The notes beneath the pieces were generated by a model. The model did no database searches, had not been told where the DNA came from, and saw only the letters and a list, made by a program, of their open reading frames with translations. 64,000 nucleotides of DNA from JBKBYG01 sp046313435 (GTDB taxonomy: Bacteria > Pseudomonadota > Alphaproteobacteria > Rickettsiales > Arcanibacteraceae), in assembly GCA_046313435.1 (NCBI GenBank), contig JBKBYG010000004.1, positions 1 to 64,000 of the forward strand. The letters are read 5' to 3'. Below are positions 18,128-28,044 of the stretch, piece by piece; the first letter of the stretch is position 1; each line of letters opens with the position of its first letter. The position numbers were made by a program, and so were the translations under genes.

Positions 18128-19587
18128 TGAGTGACTTAATAAAATTAACTATAAAAGATGCAATCGAAGGCTTAAAAGCGCGTAAGTTTAGTGCAAAAGA
18201 ACTTACAAAAGCACATTTAGATAAAATGGAATCTGATAGGGATATAAATGCTTATGTGCTTGAAACACCTGATATTGCTTTAAAACAAGCAGAGGACTCC
18301 GATACCAAGATTCAATCCGGTAATGCAAGAATGCTAGAAGGCATTCCTATGGGGGTAAAAGATTTATTCTGCACTAAGGGCGTTAGGACTACTTCTTGCT
18401 CTAATATATTACATAATTTTGTGCCTCAATATGAATCTACAGTAAGCCAAAAATTATTTGATGCTGGCGCTATAATGCTAGGCAAAACTAATATGGATGA
18501 CGCTGCCATGGGCTCCTCCAATTTAACTAGTTATTTCGGGGCTGTGAAAAATCCATGGGGAATAAAAATTGGCAAGGATTTAGTACCAGGTGGTTCTTCA
18601 GGTGGCTCAGCAGCAGCTGTAAGTGGATATATGGCGATGGGCGCACTTGGTAGTGACACCGGAGGCTCAGTAAGACAACCTGCTGCTTATTGCGGTATTG
18701 TCGGAATGAAACCTACTTATGGTAGATGCTCAAGATACGGAATGATTGCTTTCGCAAGTTCACTTGATCAAGCTGCAATATTTGGACGTAACGTCACGGA
18801 TACTGCACTTATGCTTGAAGCAGTAATTGGGCATGATCACCGTGATTCTACCTCCGTCAATAAGCCTGTACCAAATCTAAGCGGTTTGCTTTCAAAAGAT
18901 ATCAAAGGCATGAAAATTGGTATTCCAAAAGAATATTATGCACCTGGCCTTAATAATGAAATAAGTGAATTATGGCAAAAAGCAGCAAGCTGGCTAAAAG
19001 AAGCTGGAGCAACTATCGTTGATATAAGCTTACCACATACAAAATATGCGTTACCTACATATTACATTATTGCACCCGCTGAAGCTTCATCAAATTTAGC
19101 TCGTTATGATGGCGTGCGTTATGGATTAAGAGTTGTTGAAGATGGCTATAGTTTAGATCAAATGTATGAAGCGACAAGAGCGAAAGGTTTTGGTAAAGAA
19201 GTGAAAAGACGTATTATGATTGGTACATATGTGCTCTCTTCTGGTTATTATGATGCATATTATAAAAAAGCCCAACAAGTACGTTACTTAATTGCTTCAG
19301 ATTTTTACAAAACATTTAAAGAAATCGACGCGATACTTGTACCTACCGCTCCTACAGAAGCTTTTGCCTCTAATGAGCCTCAAACTGATCCTGTACATAT
19401 GTACTTAAATGATATTTTTACAATCCCCGCGAGTCTTGCTGGACTGCCCTGCATTTCTGTGCCTGGAGGGTTATCTAAAGCCGGCCTACCTTTAGGATTA
19501 CAAATCATTGGTCCAAGTTTTAGAGAAGATAAAGTACTTAATGTTGCTCTTGCTCTTGAAGCAGCAGCTGGATTTAAAGGATTATAA
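18127..19587 (+). CDS. gatA: Asp-tRNA(Asn)/Glu-tRNA(Gln) amidotransferase subunit A
   Basis: A 486-residue amidase-signature enzyme that releases ammonia from glutamine for the amidotransferase. The catalytic Lys is in GIPMGVKDLFCTKG. The Gly/Ser-rich signature PGGSSGGSAAAVSG and GSDTGGSVRQPAAYCG contain the cis-Ser and nucleophile Ser of the Ser-cisSer-Lys triad. Length is normal. It is the middle gene of gatC-gatA-gatB, 11 bases ahead of gatB. Confidence 0.98.
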   Translation: MSDLIKLTIKDAIEGLKARKFSAKELTKAHLDKMESDRDINAYVLETPDIALKQAEDSDTKIQSGNARMLEGIPMGVKDLFCTKGVRTTSCSNILHNFVPQYESTVSQKLFDAGAIMLGKTNMDDAAMGSSNLTSYFGAVKNPWGIKIGKDLVPGGSSGGSAAAVSGYMAMGALGSDTGGSVRQPAAYCGIVGMKPTYGRCSRYGMIAFASSLDQAAIFGRNVTDTALMLEAVIGHDHRDSTSVNKPVPNLSGLLSKDIKGMKIGIPKEYYAPGLNNEISELWQKAASWLKEAGATIVDISLPHTKYALPTYYIIAPAEASSNLARYDGVRYGLRVVEDGYSLDQMYEATRAKGFGKEVKRRIMIGTYVLSSGYYDAYYKKAQQVRYLIASDFYKTFKEIDAILVPTAPTEAFASNEPQTDPVHMYLNDIFTIPASLAGLPCISVPGGLSKAGLPLGLQIIGPSFREDKVLNVALALEAAAGFKGL

Positions 19588-19598
19588 AGAGGATATAT

Positions 19599-21053
19599 AT
19601 GAATAATTTGATAGAAGGCAAAACAGGAAGTTGGGAAGTGGTTATTGGGCTCGAAGTTCATGCTCAAATAACATCAAAAAGTAAATTATTTTCAAGTTCA
19701 AAAACTGAGTTTGGAGCAGGTCCAAATGAGCAAGTTTCATTTATTGATGCTGCTATGCCTGGAATGCTTCCAACAATTAATAAATTTTGTATTGAACAAG
19801 CTGTAAAAACTGGGCTTGGTTTAAACTCGACTATTAATCTTACTTCAATATTTGATAGAAAAAATTATTTTTATGCTGATCTTCCGCAGGGTTATCAGAT
19901 TTCACAATTTTCTGACCCTATAGTTAGCGGCGGAAAAATTACAATTGATTTACCAGATGGTTCTACTAAAGATATTAAAATTACACGTTTACACTTAGAG
20001 CAGGATGCTGGCAAAAGCTTACATGACCAAAGCCCTAAACACAGTTTTATTGATTTAAATAGAGCAGGTATTGCGTTAATGGAAATTGTATCTGAACCAG
20101 ATATTAGATCTAGTTACGAAGCAGGAGAATATTTAAAAAAATTAAGGTCAATTGTTAGATATCTTGAAACATGCGATGGGGATATGGAAAAAGGATCCCT
20201 TAGATGTGATGCTAATGTTTCTGTAAGAAAGCCTGGAGCAGAATATGGAACCAGATGTGAAATTAAAAACCTTAATTCAATTAAAAACCTTATTAAAGCT
20301 GTAGACTATGAAATTGAAAGACAAATTGAAGTTCTTGAGTCTGGCGGGGTAATAAACCAAGAAACTAGACTTTTTGATGTAGATACCGGAGAAACGCGCA
20401 CAATGCGCACCAAAGAAGATGCTCATGATTATAGATACTTCCCAGATCCTGACCTTTTGCCTTTAAAATTGACTTCTGAATATGTTGAAAATATAAGAAA
20501 ATCTTTGCCCGAGCTTCCGGATGAAAAAATAAATCGATATCAAAGCGAACTCGGCCTTTCAAAATACGATGCAACAGTATTAACTGCTGATAAAGAAATT
20601 GCTGAGTATTTTGAACAAGTTGCAACAGGAAGAGATGCTAAAACAGTATCAAATTGGATTAGCGCTGAATTATTTGCTCGACTTAAAAAAAATGATCTTT
20701 CTATATATGAGTGTAAAATTTCAGCATCTAAATTTGGAAAACTAATCGACCTTATCGAATCAAAAGTAATTTCTGGAAAAATTGCAAAGCAAGTTTTAGA
20801 TATAATGTTTGAAACAGGTGAAGATGCTGATAAAATTGTTGAGAGTGAAGGACTTACACAAGTAACAGATAATGGGGCTATTGAAAAAATTATTGATGAA
20901 GTGCTATCTAGCAATCAAGATAAAGTCCTAGAATATAGATCTGGAAAAGAAAAATTATACGGATTCTTTGTTGGACAAATTATGAAATTATCTGCTGGGA
21001 AAGCTAATCCTGAAATTTTAAATAATTTATTGAAAGAAAAATTATCTAAATAA
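19599..21053 (+). CDS. gatB: Asp-tRNA(Asn)/Glu-tRNA(Gln) amidotransferase subunit B
   Basis: A 484-residue subunit that activates the tRNA-bound Glu/Asp and transfers ammonia. Family motifs include WEVVIGLEVHAQ near the N-terminus, the metal/ATP-site region FYADLPQGYQIS, LHLEQDAGKS, and the C-terminal YqeY-like tRNA-binding domain. An AGAGGA ribosome site precedes the ATG. It ends the gatCAB operon. No terminator is obvious before the tRNA-Thr gene on the other strand. Confidence 0.98.
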   Translation: MNNLIEGKTGSWEVVIGLEVHAQITSKSKLFSSSKTEFGAGPNEQVSFIDAAMPGMLPTINKFCIEQAVKTGLGLNSTINLTSIFDRKNYFYADLPQGYQISQFSDPIVSGGKITIDLPDGSTKDIKITRLHLEQDAGKSLHDQSPKHSFIDLNRAGIALMEIVSEPDIRSSYEAGEYLKKLRSIVRYLETCDGDMEKGSLRCDANVSVRKPGAEYGTRCEIKNLNSIKNLIKAVDYEIERQIEVLESGGVINQETRLFDVDTGETRTMRTKEDAHDYRYFPDPDLLPLKLTSEYVENIRKSLPELPDEKINRYQSELGLSKYDATVLTADKEIAEYFEQVATGRDAKTVSNWISAELFARLKKNDLSIYECKISASKFGKLIDLIESKVISGKIAKQVLDIMFETGEDADKIVESEGLTQVTDNGAIEKIIDEVLSSNQDKVLEYRSGKEKLYGFFVGQIMKLSAGKANPEILNNLLKEKLSK

Positions 21054-21170
21054 GATTGTGCTAGTTATTGAGATTGGGATTTCTTAATACATGTTGTAGA
21101 TTTTATTCTCAAATAATTATTATTGATCGAGTTTTTATTTGCCTCTGAATTTTTTAATTGTCGAGAATTA

Positions 21171-21245
21171 TGGTGCCGCCAGAAAGAATCGAACCTTCGA
21201 CCTCATCATTACCAATGATGTGCACTACCACTATGCTATGGCGGC
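21171..21245 (-). tRNA. tRNA-Thr (anticodon GGT), CCA encoded
   Basis: The minus strand reads GCCGCCA at the acceptor 5' end, D arm GCATAGTGGTAGTGC, anticodon stem CATCA/TGATG with loop TTGGTAA (anticodon GGT), and T arm GAAGG-TTCGATT-CTTTC. It ends TGGCGGC, discriminator A and an encoded CCA (21171-21173). It lies in the 326-base gap between gatB and lysS; the rest of that gap shows nothing else I can support. Confidence 0.96.
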
Positions 21246-21379
21246 ATGAGCCTTAATACATGCCATATATATTTACTAAAAGCAAGCCCCTTATTTATTT
21301 TTTCCTTGCGATTAAATGAATTTTCCAATAATTTAGTGTCTCTTAAATTTTAAACAGGTCAGTAGGATAATAGATTATT

Positions 21380-22870
21380 ATGGAAATCGAGAATAATGAA
21401 AATAATCAATATAGAAGTATTAGGCTTAAAAAATTAGAAACAGTAAGGGAACTTGGATATAATCCTTATCCTTCGAATTTTAACAAATCTCATAGCTCTA
21501 ATGAAATTCATAGTAAATATTCTACTCTTGCACCTGGAGAAGTGACTCAAGATGAAGTTTTGGTCGCAGGCAGAATTATGGCTATGCGTAATAATGGCTT
21601 ATTTATTGACCTGCATGATGACCAAGGTAAATTGCAAATTTTTTCACATGAAAAAAATTTAACCCCTGACCAGTTAAATTTGCTTAAAACTTTTGATATT
21701 GGTGATATTATAGGTGTTAAGGGAATAGTCAGATGTACTCCAAGAGGGGAAATAACTATTAATTCTTTTCACATAGAATTACTTTCAAAAGCGCTTTTAA
21801 CTCTGCCTGAAAAATATCACGGTCTCAGCAATGTTGAAACAAAATATAGGCAACGCTATGTTGACCTAATAATTAATGAAGAAACAAGAAATACTTTAAA
21901 AATAAGATCAAAAATTATTTCTTCCATAAGAGAGCATTTGACAAATTCTGAATTTTTAGAAGTTGAAACTCCAATGCTTCATCCAATACCAGGAGGGGCG
22001 ATAGCAAAACCTTTCGTTACTCATCATAATTCTTTGGATATAGATTTATACTTAAGAATTGCTCCTGAATTATACTTGAAAAAGCTTTTAATTGGCGGTT
22101 TATCAGAAAAGATATTTGAATTAAATAGATGTTTTAGAAACGAAGGGACTTCTACTCGTCATAATCCAGAATTTACTTCTATCGAAATCTATCAAGCCTA
22201 TGTAAATTTTGAAACAATGATAGATCTTACTGAATCTACTGTTTCTTATATTTTATCAAAATTATTTAGCGAGGCCGGTAATAATATTAGTTACAGTGAT
22301 AAAATATTAAATTTTGCTACACCTTGGCAGCGCAAATCAATGAGTGATTTGGTTAAAGAAGCGGTAGGTATAGATTTTATGGATATTAAAACTGATAGCG
22401 AAGCAAGAGAAGCAGCAAATAAGATAGGCATTAAAGTTGAACCAAGTTTTGGATGGGGTAAAACATTAGAAGCGATTTTTGCAGAGAAAGTGGAGCATAA
22501 TTTAATTGATCCAATACACGTAACTTATCTACCAACTGAAATTTCACCTTTGGCTAAAATTTGCTCTCATGATTCACGTATTACTGAAAGATTTGAAACA
22601 TATATTAATGGATGGGAGATTGCTAATGGTTTTTCAGAACTTAATGATCCTATTGATCAAGCCTCTAGATTTGCAGATCAAATGAAAGATAGAGAATCTG
22701 GTAATGAAGAAGCGCATCAAGTTGACCATGATTTTTTAACAGCGCTTGAGTTTGCAATGCCTCCAGCTGGCGGATTAGGGATAGGAATTGATCGATTAGT
22801 TATGATACTTACCAATTCTGCTTCAATAAGAGACGTTATTGCATTTCCAACATTGCGTCCAATTTTATAG
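21380..22870 (+). CDS. lysS: Lysyl-tRNA synthetase, class II
   Basis: A 496-residue class II aminoacyl-tRNA synthetase. The N-terminal OB-fold anticodon domain includes VLVAGRIMAMRNNG. Motif 1 is in LEVETPMLHPIPGGA, motif 2 is RCFRNEGTSTRHNPEFT, and motif 3 is GGLGIGIDRLVMIL at the C-terminus. Several Rickettsiales carry a class I LysRS, so the class II form is informative about lineage. A small gene follows 12 bases later. Confidence 0.97.
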   Translation: MEIENNENNQYRSIRLKKLETVRELGYNPYPSNFNKSHSSNEIHSKYSTLAPGEVTQDEVLVAGRIMAMRNNGLFIDLHDDQGKLQIFSHEKNLTPDQLNLLKTFDIGDIIGVKGIVRCTPRGEITINSFHIELLSKALLTLPEKYHGLSNVETKYRQRYVDLIINEETRNTLKIRSKIISSIREHLTNSEFLEVETPMLHPIPGGAIAKPFVTHHNSLDIDLYLRIAPELYLKKLLIGGLSEKIFELNRCFRNEGTSTRHNPEFTSIEIYQAYVNFETMIDLTESTVSYILSKLFSEAGNNISYSDKILNFATPWQRKSMSDLVKEAVGIDFMDIKTDSEAREAANKIGIKVEPSFGWGKTLEAIFAEKVEHNLIDPIHVTYLPTEISPLAKICSHDSRITERFETYINGWEIANGFSELNDPIDQASRFADQMKDRESGNEEAHQVDHDFLTALEFAMPPAGGLGIGIDRLVMILTNSASIRDVIAFPTLRPIL

Positions 22871-22882
22871 GCAAATGAATTT

Positions 22883-23023
22883 ATGAATAAAGAAGAACAA
22901 ATTTCTGATAATAATAAAGAAAAAAATAACAAGACCTCTCTAAAAAAAAATAAAGATAAATTATCAAGCGCTTTAAAAGCAAACCTTGCACGTAGAAAGA
23001 ATACAGATAATAAGGATAAATAA
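22883..23023 (+). CDS. Small Lys-rich protein downstream of lysS
   Basis: A 46-codon frame starting with ATG 12 bases after lysS, with a TAGG sequence a few bases upstream. The first half is Asn/Lys/Glu-rich. The second half, KLSSALKANLARRKN, resembles the LxxALRxNLxRRK ending I recall from short conserved alphaproteobacterial proteins of unknown function. The match in this part and the tight spacing favour a real gene. Function is unknown, although the basic tail could bind nucleic acid. Confidence 0.6.
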   Translation: MNKEEQISDNNKEKNNKTSLKKNKDKLSSALKANLARRKNTDNKDK

Positions 23024-23129
23024 TAACTTTTTTTAATGCTTATTTTAAAAATTTTGCGTGATTTCTACCCTGTAATTAAAAGCTTTATTTATTAAGAGTA
23101 ATGTTTTATCATAAAAATAGAATCCTTAT

Positions 23130-23158
23130 TTGACTTTTATTAAGAAATTTATTAAATT
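23130..23158 (+). promoter_or_regulatory. Possible sigma-70 promoter
   Basis: TTGACT (23130-23135), a 17-base spacer, then TAAATT (23153-23158), about 50 bases before the 23211 gene. The -35 box is close to consensus and the -10 box weak. In AT-rich DNA such matches are common, so this is tentative. Confidence 0.35.
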
Positions 23159-23210
23159 AGTAAAATTATGTTAATCAGATTTTAGATAATTCATATATCA
23201 GGGTATAGTA

Positions 23211-23894
23211 ATGGCTAATTCTTCTTATAATAAAAATAATTTAAAAAGCACTACTTCAGTAATTGCAAATAGCATATTAAAAGCTGCAACTATTAATGGC
23301 ATATCAATGCTAATATTAACAGATCCTAGTACTGCTATATCTGATGCATTTCTTTCTGTACCTGCATACATGGCAAGAGGTTTCGCTCGAGAATATATGG
23401 ATCACCCCAATGTGAAGTGGGCATTAGGTGAATATTCAAATTATCTTCCTTATGTTGTAGGTTTATCTGCAGGTGGAATAAAAGCAGGAATTGCTAGTGA
23501 ATTCACAAATGATAGTGTTTTACCTGGAGCATTTACAACTTTATCTTATGAAATTACAAGTGATTTAGATTATAATACACCATTAGATAGTTTCAAAGTG
23601 TCATTAGCAATTGATGTTTTTGGTTCAGAACTAACTAGGGAACTTAAATTACATTTGTCAGAGGATAAAGTTTATAATCATTCTCAAGATAGTGGATTAA
23701 TTAATAATCTAGGCCATTCCATTCTCGGCACTGCTATATTTCATGGTGTTATTAATTCAATATATATACCATTAGCAAATATAATGAATGAGTATATCGA
23801 CAATTATTTTGTTGATACAGCTATGACAGAATATAGCGATTATAGTACGCAGGTAATTGGAGATATAAATTACACTAATAAAACTGAATTGTAA
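23211..23894 (+). CDS. Hypothetical protein with hydrophobic segments
   Basis: A 227-residue protein I do not recognise. It has several moderately hydrophobic Gly/Ala-rich stretches (VVGLSAGGIKAGIASEF near residue 87, LGHSILGTAIFHGVINSIYIPLA near 165) separated by polar loops, and no signal peptide or motif. The short hydrophobic patches could be membrane-inserting hairpins. It stands alone, ends in a strong bidirectional terminator and follows the lysS unit after 187 bases. It may be a lineage-specific protein. Confidence 0.65.
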   Translation: MANSSYNKNNLKSTTSVIANSILKAATINGISMLILTDPSTAISDAFLSVPAYMARGFAREYMDHPNVKWALGEYSNYLPYVVGLSAGGIKAGIASEFTNDSVLPGAFTTLSYEITSDLDYNTPLDSFKVSLAIDVFGSELTRELKLHLSEDKVYNHSQDSGLINNLGHSILGTAIFHGVINSIYIPLANIMNEYIDNYFVDTAMTEYSDYSTQVIGDINYTNKTEL

Positions 23895-23913
23895 AAATAC
23901 TGACTCTTACATA

Positions 23914-23946
23914 GTTAAAAAGCCAGATTCTTTCTGGCTTTTTAAC
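23914..23946. terminator. Bidirectional Rho-independent terminator
   Basis: A perfect 14-bp inverted repeat, GTTAAAAAGCCAGA and TCTGGCTTTTTAAC, with a 5-base loop. The T5 run on one side and A5 run on the other make it work on both strands. It lies exactly between the convergent 23211 gene and skp. Confidence 0.93.
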
Positions 23947-23956
23947 TTAGAAATTT

Positions 23957-24553
23957 TTATTTTTTATCTTTAGATTTTCCTGCTTGAGACGAGGAAACTG
24001 CTTGTGGCTGTTCAAGTTTTAACTCTACCTTAGATAATTTGCTATTTAATTTACTTAAAACATCATTTGTAATATCTAGATTTGGTTTAGCATATAATAA
24101 ACCTGTGCTTGGAATAACTAAAGTAAATTGCTTTTCTTTTGCAATATTATCTACAATTTCACTTACAACTTGTGAAATTTCTCCAAGAGCATTTTCGAAT
24201 CCTTGCGCTAATTGAATTTTCTTCATTTGAGTATTACGTTGTGCTTCAACAATCTTGTTTTCAAATTCTCTAACTTTTTCAGCATATGCTTCTTCAGAAA
24301 GGACAGATCTTTGTTTGCTAAGTTCTTGATTGTTTTTATTTAGCTCTTCTTCCAATTTTTTTGCTTCTTTTTCATAGTCAAAGCTTTTTTTCTCTGCAGC
24401 ATCTCTTAAAGCCTTAGCAGCATTTGAGCCAGTAATAATTTGCTGCATATCAACAATTGCAATTGAAGACTCTGTTAGCATATTTACTTCAGCTGCAGCA
24501 ATATTAAGCCCAGCTATAATAGCTACTGTTATAATAGAAATAATTTTTTTCAT
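23957..24553 (-). CDS. skp: OmpH/Skp family periplasmic chaperone
   Basis: A 198-residue protein with an N-terminal signal peptide (hydrophobic to about AAAE, residue 22), then IAIVDMQQII, the usual start of mature Skp. A long charged coiled coil (about 50-130) forms the tentacles, and a C-terminal strand follows. Skp holds unfolded outer-membrane proteins in the periplasm. The Gln/Ser/Lys-rich tail is longer than usual. It is the last gene of rseP-bamA-skp, 12 bases after bamA, the classical order. Confidence 0.92.
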   Translation of the reverse strand: MKKIISIITVAIIAGLNIAAAEVNMLTESSIAIVDMQQIITGSNAAKALRDAAEKKSFDYEKEAKKLEEELNKNNQELSKQRSVLSEEAYAEKVREFENKIVEAQRNTQMKKIQLAQGFENALGEISQVVSEIVDNIAKEKQFTLVIPSTGLLYAKPNLDITNDVLSKLNSKLSKVELKLEQPQAVSSSQAGKSKDKK

Positions 24554-24565
24554 TTTATACCTTAA

Positions 24566-26926
24566 TTAAAAACTTGTTGAAAAATTAATATGGAAATATT
24601 GTTTCCTGTCATATTTTTTATAGATTAGCGGCAAAGGAAAATCAAGTCTTATTGGTCCAAGCTTAGTTACCCAAACTAATCCAGCACCTACTGACATACG
24701 TATTGACTTATCTTCTATAAAAGAATCTCGCTTTTCTTTTGTATCTTTTAAAAGATCAATTTTAAATAAACTCCCAGCATCCATAAAAACACTTCCCGAA
24801 ACATCTAATTCTTCTGGAAGCCCTAAAGGAAAACTAAGAGCAGTGCTTGCAGTATAAAATATGTTCCCACCAAGAGGATCGCCTGTATGAGTTATAATAT
24901 TATTTTCTTTTGCACGAGGCCCTATTCCCCCGGGAGCAAAGCCTCTTAATCCATAGGCCCCTACATCCCCAATAAAGAATCTTTCATTAATTCTAACTGA
25001 TTTATTACTAAGACCATTTATATGGCCAATATTCCCAGACAATTGCAATACAAAATCGTTCTTAATAAAAGGTGTATAATAGCGCCCATTTAATTCTTCT
25101 TTAAAGAATTTAGCTTTTCCTCCAAGGCCTGCTAACTCTTGGTCAAAGTTTAATGAATATCCTTTTGTGGGATCAATCCTGCTATTAGTTTTATCATAAA
25201 ATAAACTATGCCCTATAGAGGAAGTTGAATATTTCCCTTCCTGCTCTTTTATATAAATAGAAGCATCACTATTTATATCATTTATTCTATCTTTTTTAAA
25301 TGAATAGCGTTGAAAGTGAGTTAAATGCTCACTTATATCATAAGCAGTTCTGAATGTTATACCTGAAGTTAAACTTTTATAGGGGTTAATATTTTTCTTA
25401 TCATTACTAAGCCTATATATATCAAAACCAGCTGAAAGGTTTTTATCAAACAAATATGGCTCTGTAAAACTCAAGTCTAAATCTAGCTTTCTATTACCTT
25501 TCATTAAACCAAAACTAATTTGCTGCCCTTTCCCAAGAAAATTTTCTTCTGTAATTGAAAATTGTCCTAATACTCCATCTGTAGCTGAATAACCTCCACC
25601 AATATTAATTTTAGAAGTTGATTTTTCCATGACATCAACATTTACATCATATTTATCTGGGAATTCAGTTTGGGCATGCGTTAAATCAACCTTATCAAAA
25701 AAGTCTAGATTCTTTATGCGTTGCTCTGATCGTGCAATCTGAGAAGCATTATACGCATCACCTTCAGCAATTCTAAATTCTCTTCTTATTACCTTATCTG
25801 AAGTTTTAATATTACCTGTAATATTGATACGATTAAGATAAGCTTTTTTACCTTCTTCAATAATATATTTGATATTTATAATATTGTTTTTATTGTCCTG
25901 GTCAAATACTGGGTCAATATTTACAAAAGCGCATCCATGGTCATTCAAATATTTTGTTAAAGCATCAACACTATCTTCCACTTCATCATAATTATAAATT
26001 TGATTTTCTTTAGAAGAAATTTCAGATTGAAGTTTTTTAAGGTCTAAATTTTGATTAGGTAGTTTATTCTCAACATCAATTTTTCCAAATTTGTATTTAC
26101 TACCTTCTTCAATAGAAAAAGTTACAATGAAGAAATCTTTATTTGGAGCAAGTTCAGCATTAGCTGAAATAATTTTAAATTCTGCATAACCTTTTGAATT
26201 GTAAAATCTTTTAAGTAACTCTTTATCATGTTCAATTCGGTAAGGATCGTAATTATCGTTCTTAGATAAAAACTTATACCATCTTGATTCTTTAGTAGTA
26301 ATTACGCTACTAAGCTTACTATCCTTAAAGGCTTTATTACCTACGAATAGTATTTTTTTTACGGTTGTTTTTTTACCTTCTTGAATTTCAAAAATAAGAT
26401 TTATTCTATTTTGAGATAATTCAATGATTTTAGGAGTTATTTTTACATTATATCTTCCTGTTTTGTGATATATGTCAGCAATACGATTTAAATCATGCTG
26501 AAGCCTTACCTTAGTGTATACTGAGCGTGATTTAAGGATTAGCTCATTTTTTATATCTTCTGATTTAATTGATTTATTGCCTTCAAACGCAATCTGATTA
26601 ATTAGCGGATTTTCAATTAATTTTACAATTAAATTATTATTTTCTACAGTTATGGCTATATTAGCAAATAATCCCGTAGAATATAATTTTTTCAAAGATT
26701 TATCGATTTCTTGCGGAGTAGCTATTTTATTTTCAAAAATAGTTAAATAGTTACGGACAGTGAGCTCCTCTATACGCTCATTTCCTTCAATTATAATTTT
26801 TTTTATAACATTTTCATCTTGAGCAAAGCTATAAGTTGTATTTAAAAATATACTCAGTACTGTAAATAGAAAAAATGCTATAATCTTAATATTCTTACAC
26901 ACGTTATTATCCCTTAGATTAATCAT
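24566..26926 (-). CDS. bamA: Outer membrane protein assembly factor BamA
   Basis: A 786-residue Omp85 protein that folds beta-barrel proteins into the outer membrane. A signal peptide (to about FAQDE, residue 36) is followed by five POTRA domains over about residues 40-430. The C-terminal barrel includes the lid-lock region with VRINERFFIGDVGAYGLRGF, the expected surface loop (VRGF/Y-like, here LRGF). The chain ends in Phe, as barrel proteins usually do. It overlaps neither neighbour but lies 5 bases from rseP and 12 from skp. Confidence 0.97.
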   Translation of the reverse strand: MINLRDNNVCKNIKIIAFFLFTVLSIFLNTTYSFAQDENVIKKIIIEGNERIEELTVRNYLTIFENKIATPQEIDKSLKKLYSTGLFANIAITVENNNLIVKLIENPLINQIAFEGNKSIKSEDIKNELILKSRSVYTKVRLQHDLNRIADIYHKTGRYNVKITPKIIELSQNRINLIFEIQEGKKTTVKKILFVGNKAFKDSKLSSVITTKESRWYKFLSKNDNYDPYRIEHDKELLKRFYNSKGYAEFKIISANAELAPNKDFFIVTFSIEEGSKYKFGKIDVENKLPNQNLDLKKLQSEISSKENQIYNYDEVEDSVDALTKYLNDHGCAFVNIDPVFDQDNKNNIINIKYIIEEGKKAYLNRINITGNIKTSDKVIRREFRIAEGDAYNASQIARSEQRIKNLDFFDKVDLTHAQTEFPDKYDVNVDVMEKSTSKINIGGGYSATDGVLGQFSITEENFLGKGQQISFGLMKGNRKLDLDLSFTEPYLFDKNLSAGFDIYRLSNDKKNINPYKSLTSGITFRTAYDISEHLTHFQRYSFKKDRINDINSDASIYIKEQEGKYSTSSIGHSLFYDKTNSRIDPTKGYSLNFDQELAGLGGKAKFFKEELNGRYYTPFIKNDFVLQLSGNIGHINGLSNKSVRINERFFIGDVGAYGLRGFAPGGIGPRAKENNIITHTGDPLGGNIFYTASTALSFPLGLPEELDVSGSVFMDAGSLFKIDLLKDTKEKRDSFIEDKSIRMSVGAGLVWVTKLGPIRLDFPLPLIYKKYDRKQYFHINFSTSF

Positions 26927-26931
26927 TAATA

Positions 26932-28044
26932 TTAATTTATAAAAAGTTTTTTGATATCATTGAAGGTCGAAAACGCCATTAAAGACAATACTATTACTAG
27001 ACCTATCCTAAAACTATATTGCTGAATCCTTTGAGAGAGAGGACTTCCTTTTATTGCTTCTATTGCATAAAACAGCAAATGCCCCCCATCTAAAATTGGT
27101 ATTGGCATCAGATTAATTAGTCCCAAATTAATTGACAATAAAATAATAAACCATAAAACCGTAATAAAACCACTTTTTACAGATTGACCTGAATATTTAG
27201 CAATACTTATTGGTCCACCTAACTCCTCTGTGCCTCTTTTACCTGTAATCATCTGTCCAATTGCATTGATTGTTGCTTTGGACAACATATAGGTTTCCTT
27301 CGTTGCCATCATTAAGGAATTGATTACAGAAAATTTTTGAATTTCAAACTTTCTAGATATTATTCCAACTCTTGGAACTGTAATCTTATTCCCGAAACTA
27401 TCTTTAGTTTCCGTTAAATGAGGAATTATAGGAATATGCAAAATACTATCTGCTCTTTTAATTTCAAAATTTAATGCCTGATTTGGATTTTCAAATATTA
27501 TTCTTTCTATATCCGAAAAAACTTTTATTGGATTATTATTTATAGAAATTATTTCATCTCCAATATTCAAGCCAGCCTTTTGAGCACTACTATTTTCCTG
27601 AATTTGATCAATAATTGGTAAAACTACTGCTTTACCATATACATTAAAAATAAATGTCAACAAAACAATCGCTAAAATAAAATTTGCGATCGGACCCGCA
27701 CTAACAACTAATGCTTTTGCATATAATGGCTTTGCATGAAAACTATCCTTCTTTTCAGCTTCAGTTAAATTTGAAAGTAACTCTTCATCAGGCATGCTTG
27801 CTGCATTTTCATCTCCATGCATCTTAACATATCCCCCCATAGGAATAGCACAAATCTTCCACCTCGTGCCAGATTTATCATTCCATCCAACTAACTCTTT
27901 TCCAAAGCCTATTGAAAATATATTTATTTTTACACCAAAAGATTTTGCTGCTATATAATGTCCAAATTCATGGATGAAGACAATAACAGATATGATTACT
28001 AAAAAAGAAATAATATTATGAAAAGAATCTAGAATTATATGCAT
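26932..28044 (-). CDS. rseP: Site-2 zinc metalloprotease RseP
   Basis: A 370-residue intramembrane protease. The zinc site HEFGHY is near residue 25. One PDZ domain follows (GLNIGDEIISINN), and NLMPIPILDGGHLLF near residue 317 supplies the third zinc ligand and the LDG motif. It has four hydrophobic segments. The family cleaves anti-sigma factors or leftover signal peptides in the inner membrane. It is the first gene of the operon with bamA and skp. Confidence 0.96.
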   Translation of the reverse strand: MHIILDSFHNIISFLVIISVIVFIHEFGHYIAAKSFGVKINIFSIGFGKELVGWNDKSGTRWKICAIPMGGYVKMHGDENAASMPDEELLSNLTEAEKKDSFHAKPLYAKALVVSAGPIANFILAIVLLTFIFNVYGKAVVLPIIDQIQENSSAQKAGLNIGDEIISINNNPIKVFSDIERIIFENPNQALNFEIKRADSILHIPIIPHLTETKDSFGNKITVPRVGIISRKFEIQKFSVINSLMMATKETYMLSKATINAIGQMITGKRGTEELGGPISIAKYSGQSVKSGFITVLWFIILLSINLGLINLMPIPILDGGHLLFYAIEAIKGSPLSQRIQQYSFRIGLVIVLSLMAFSTFNDIKKLFIN

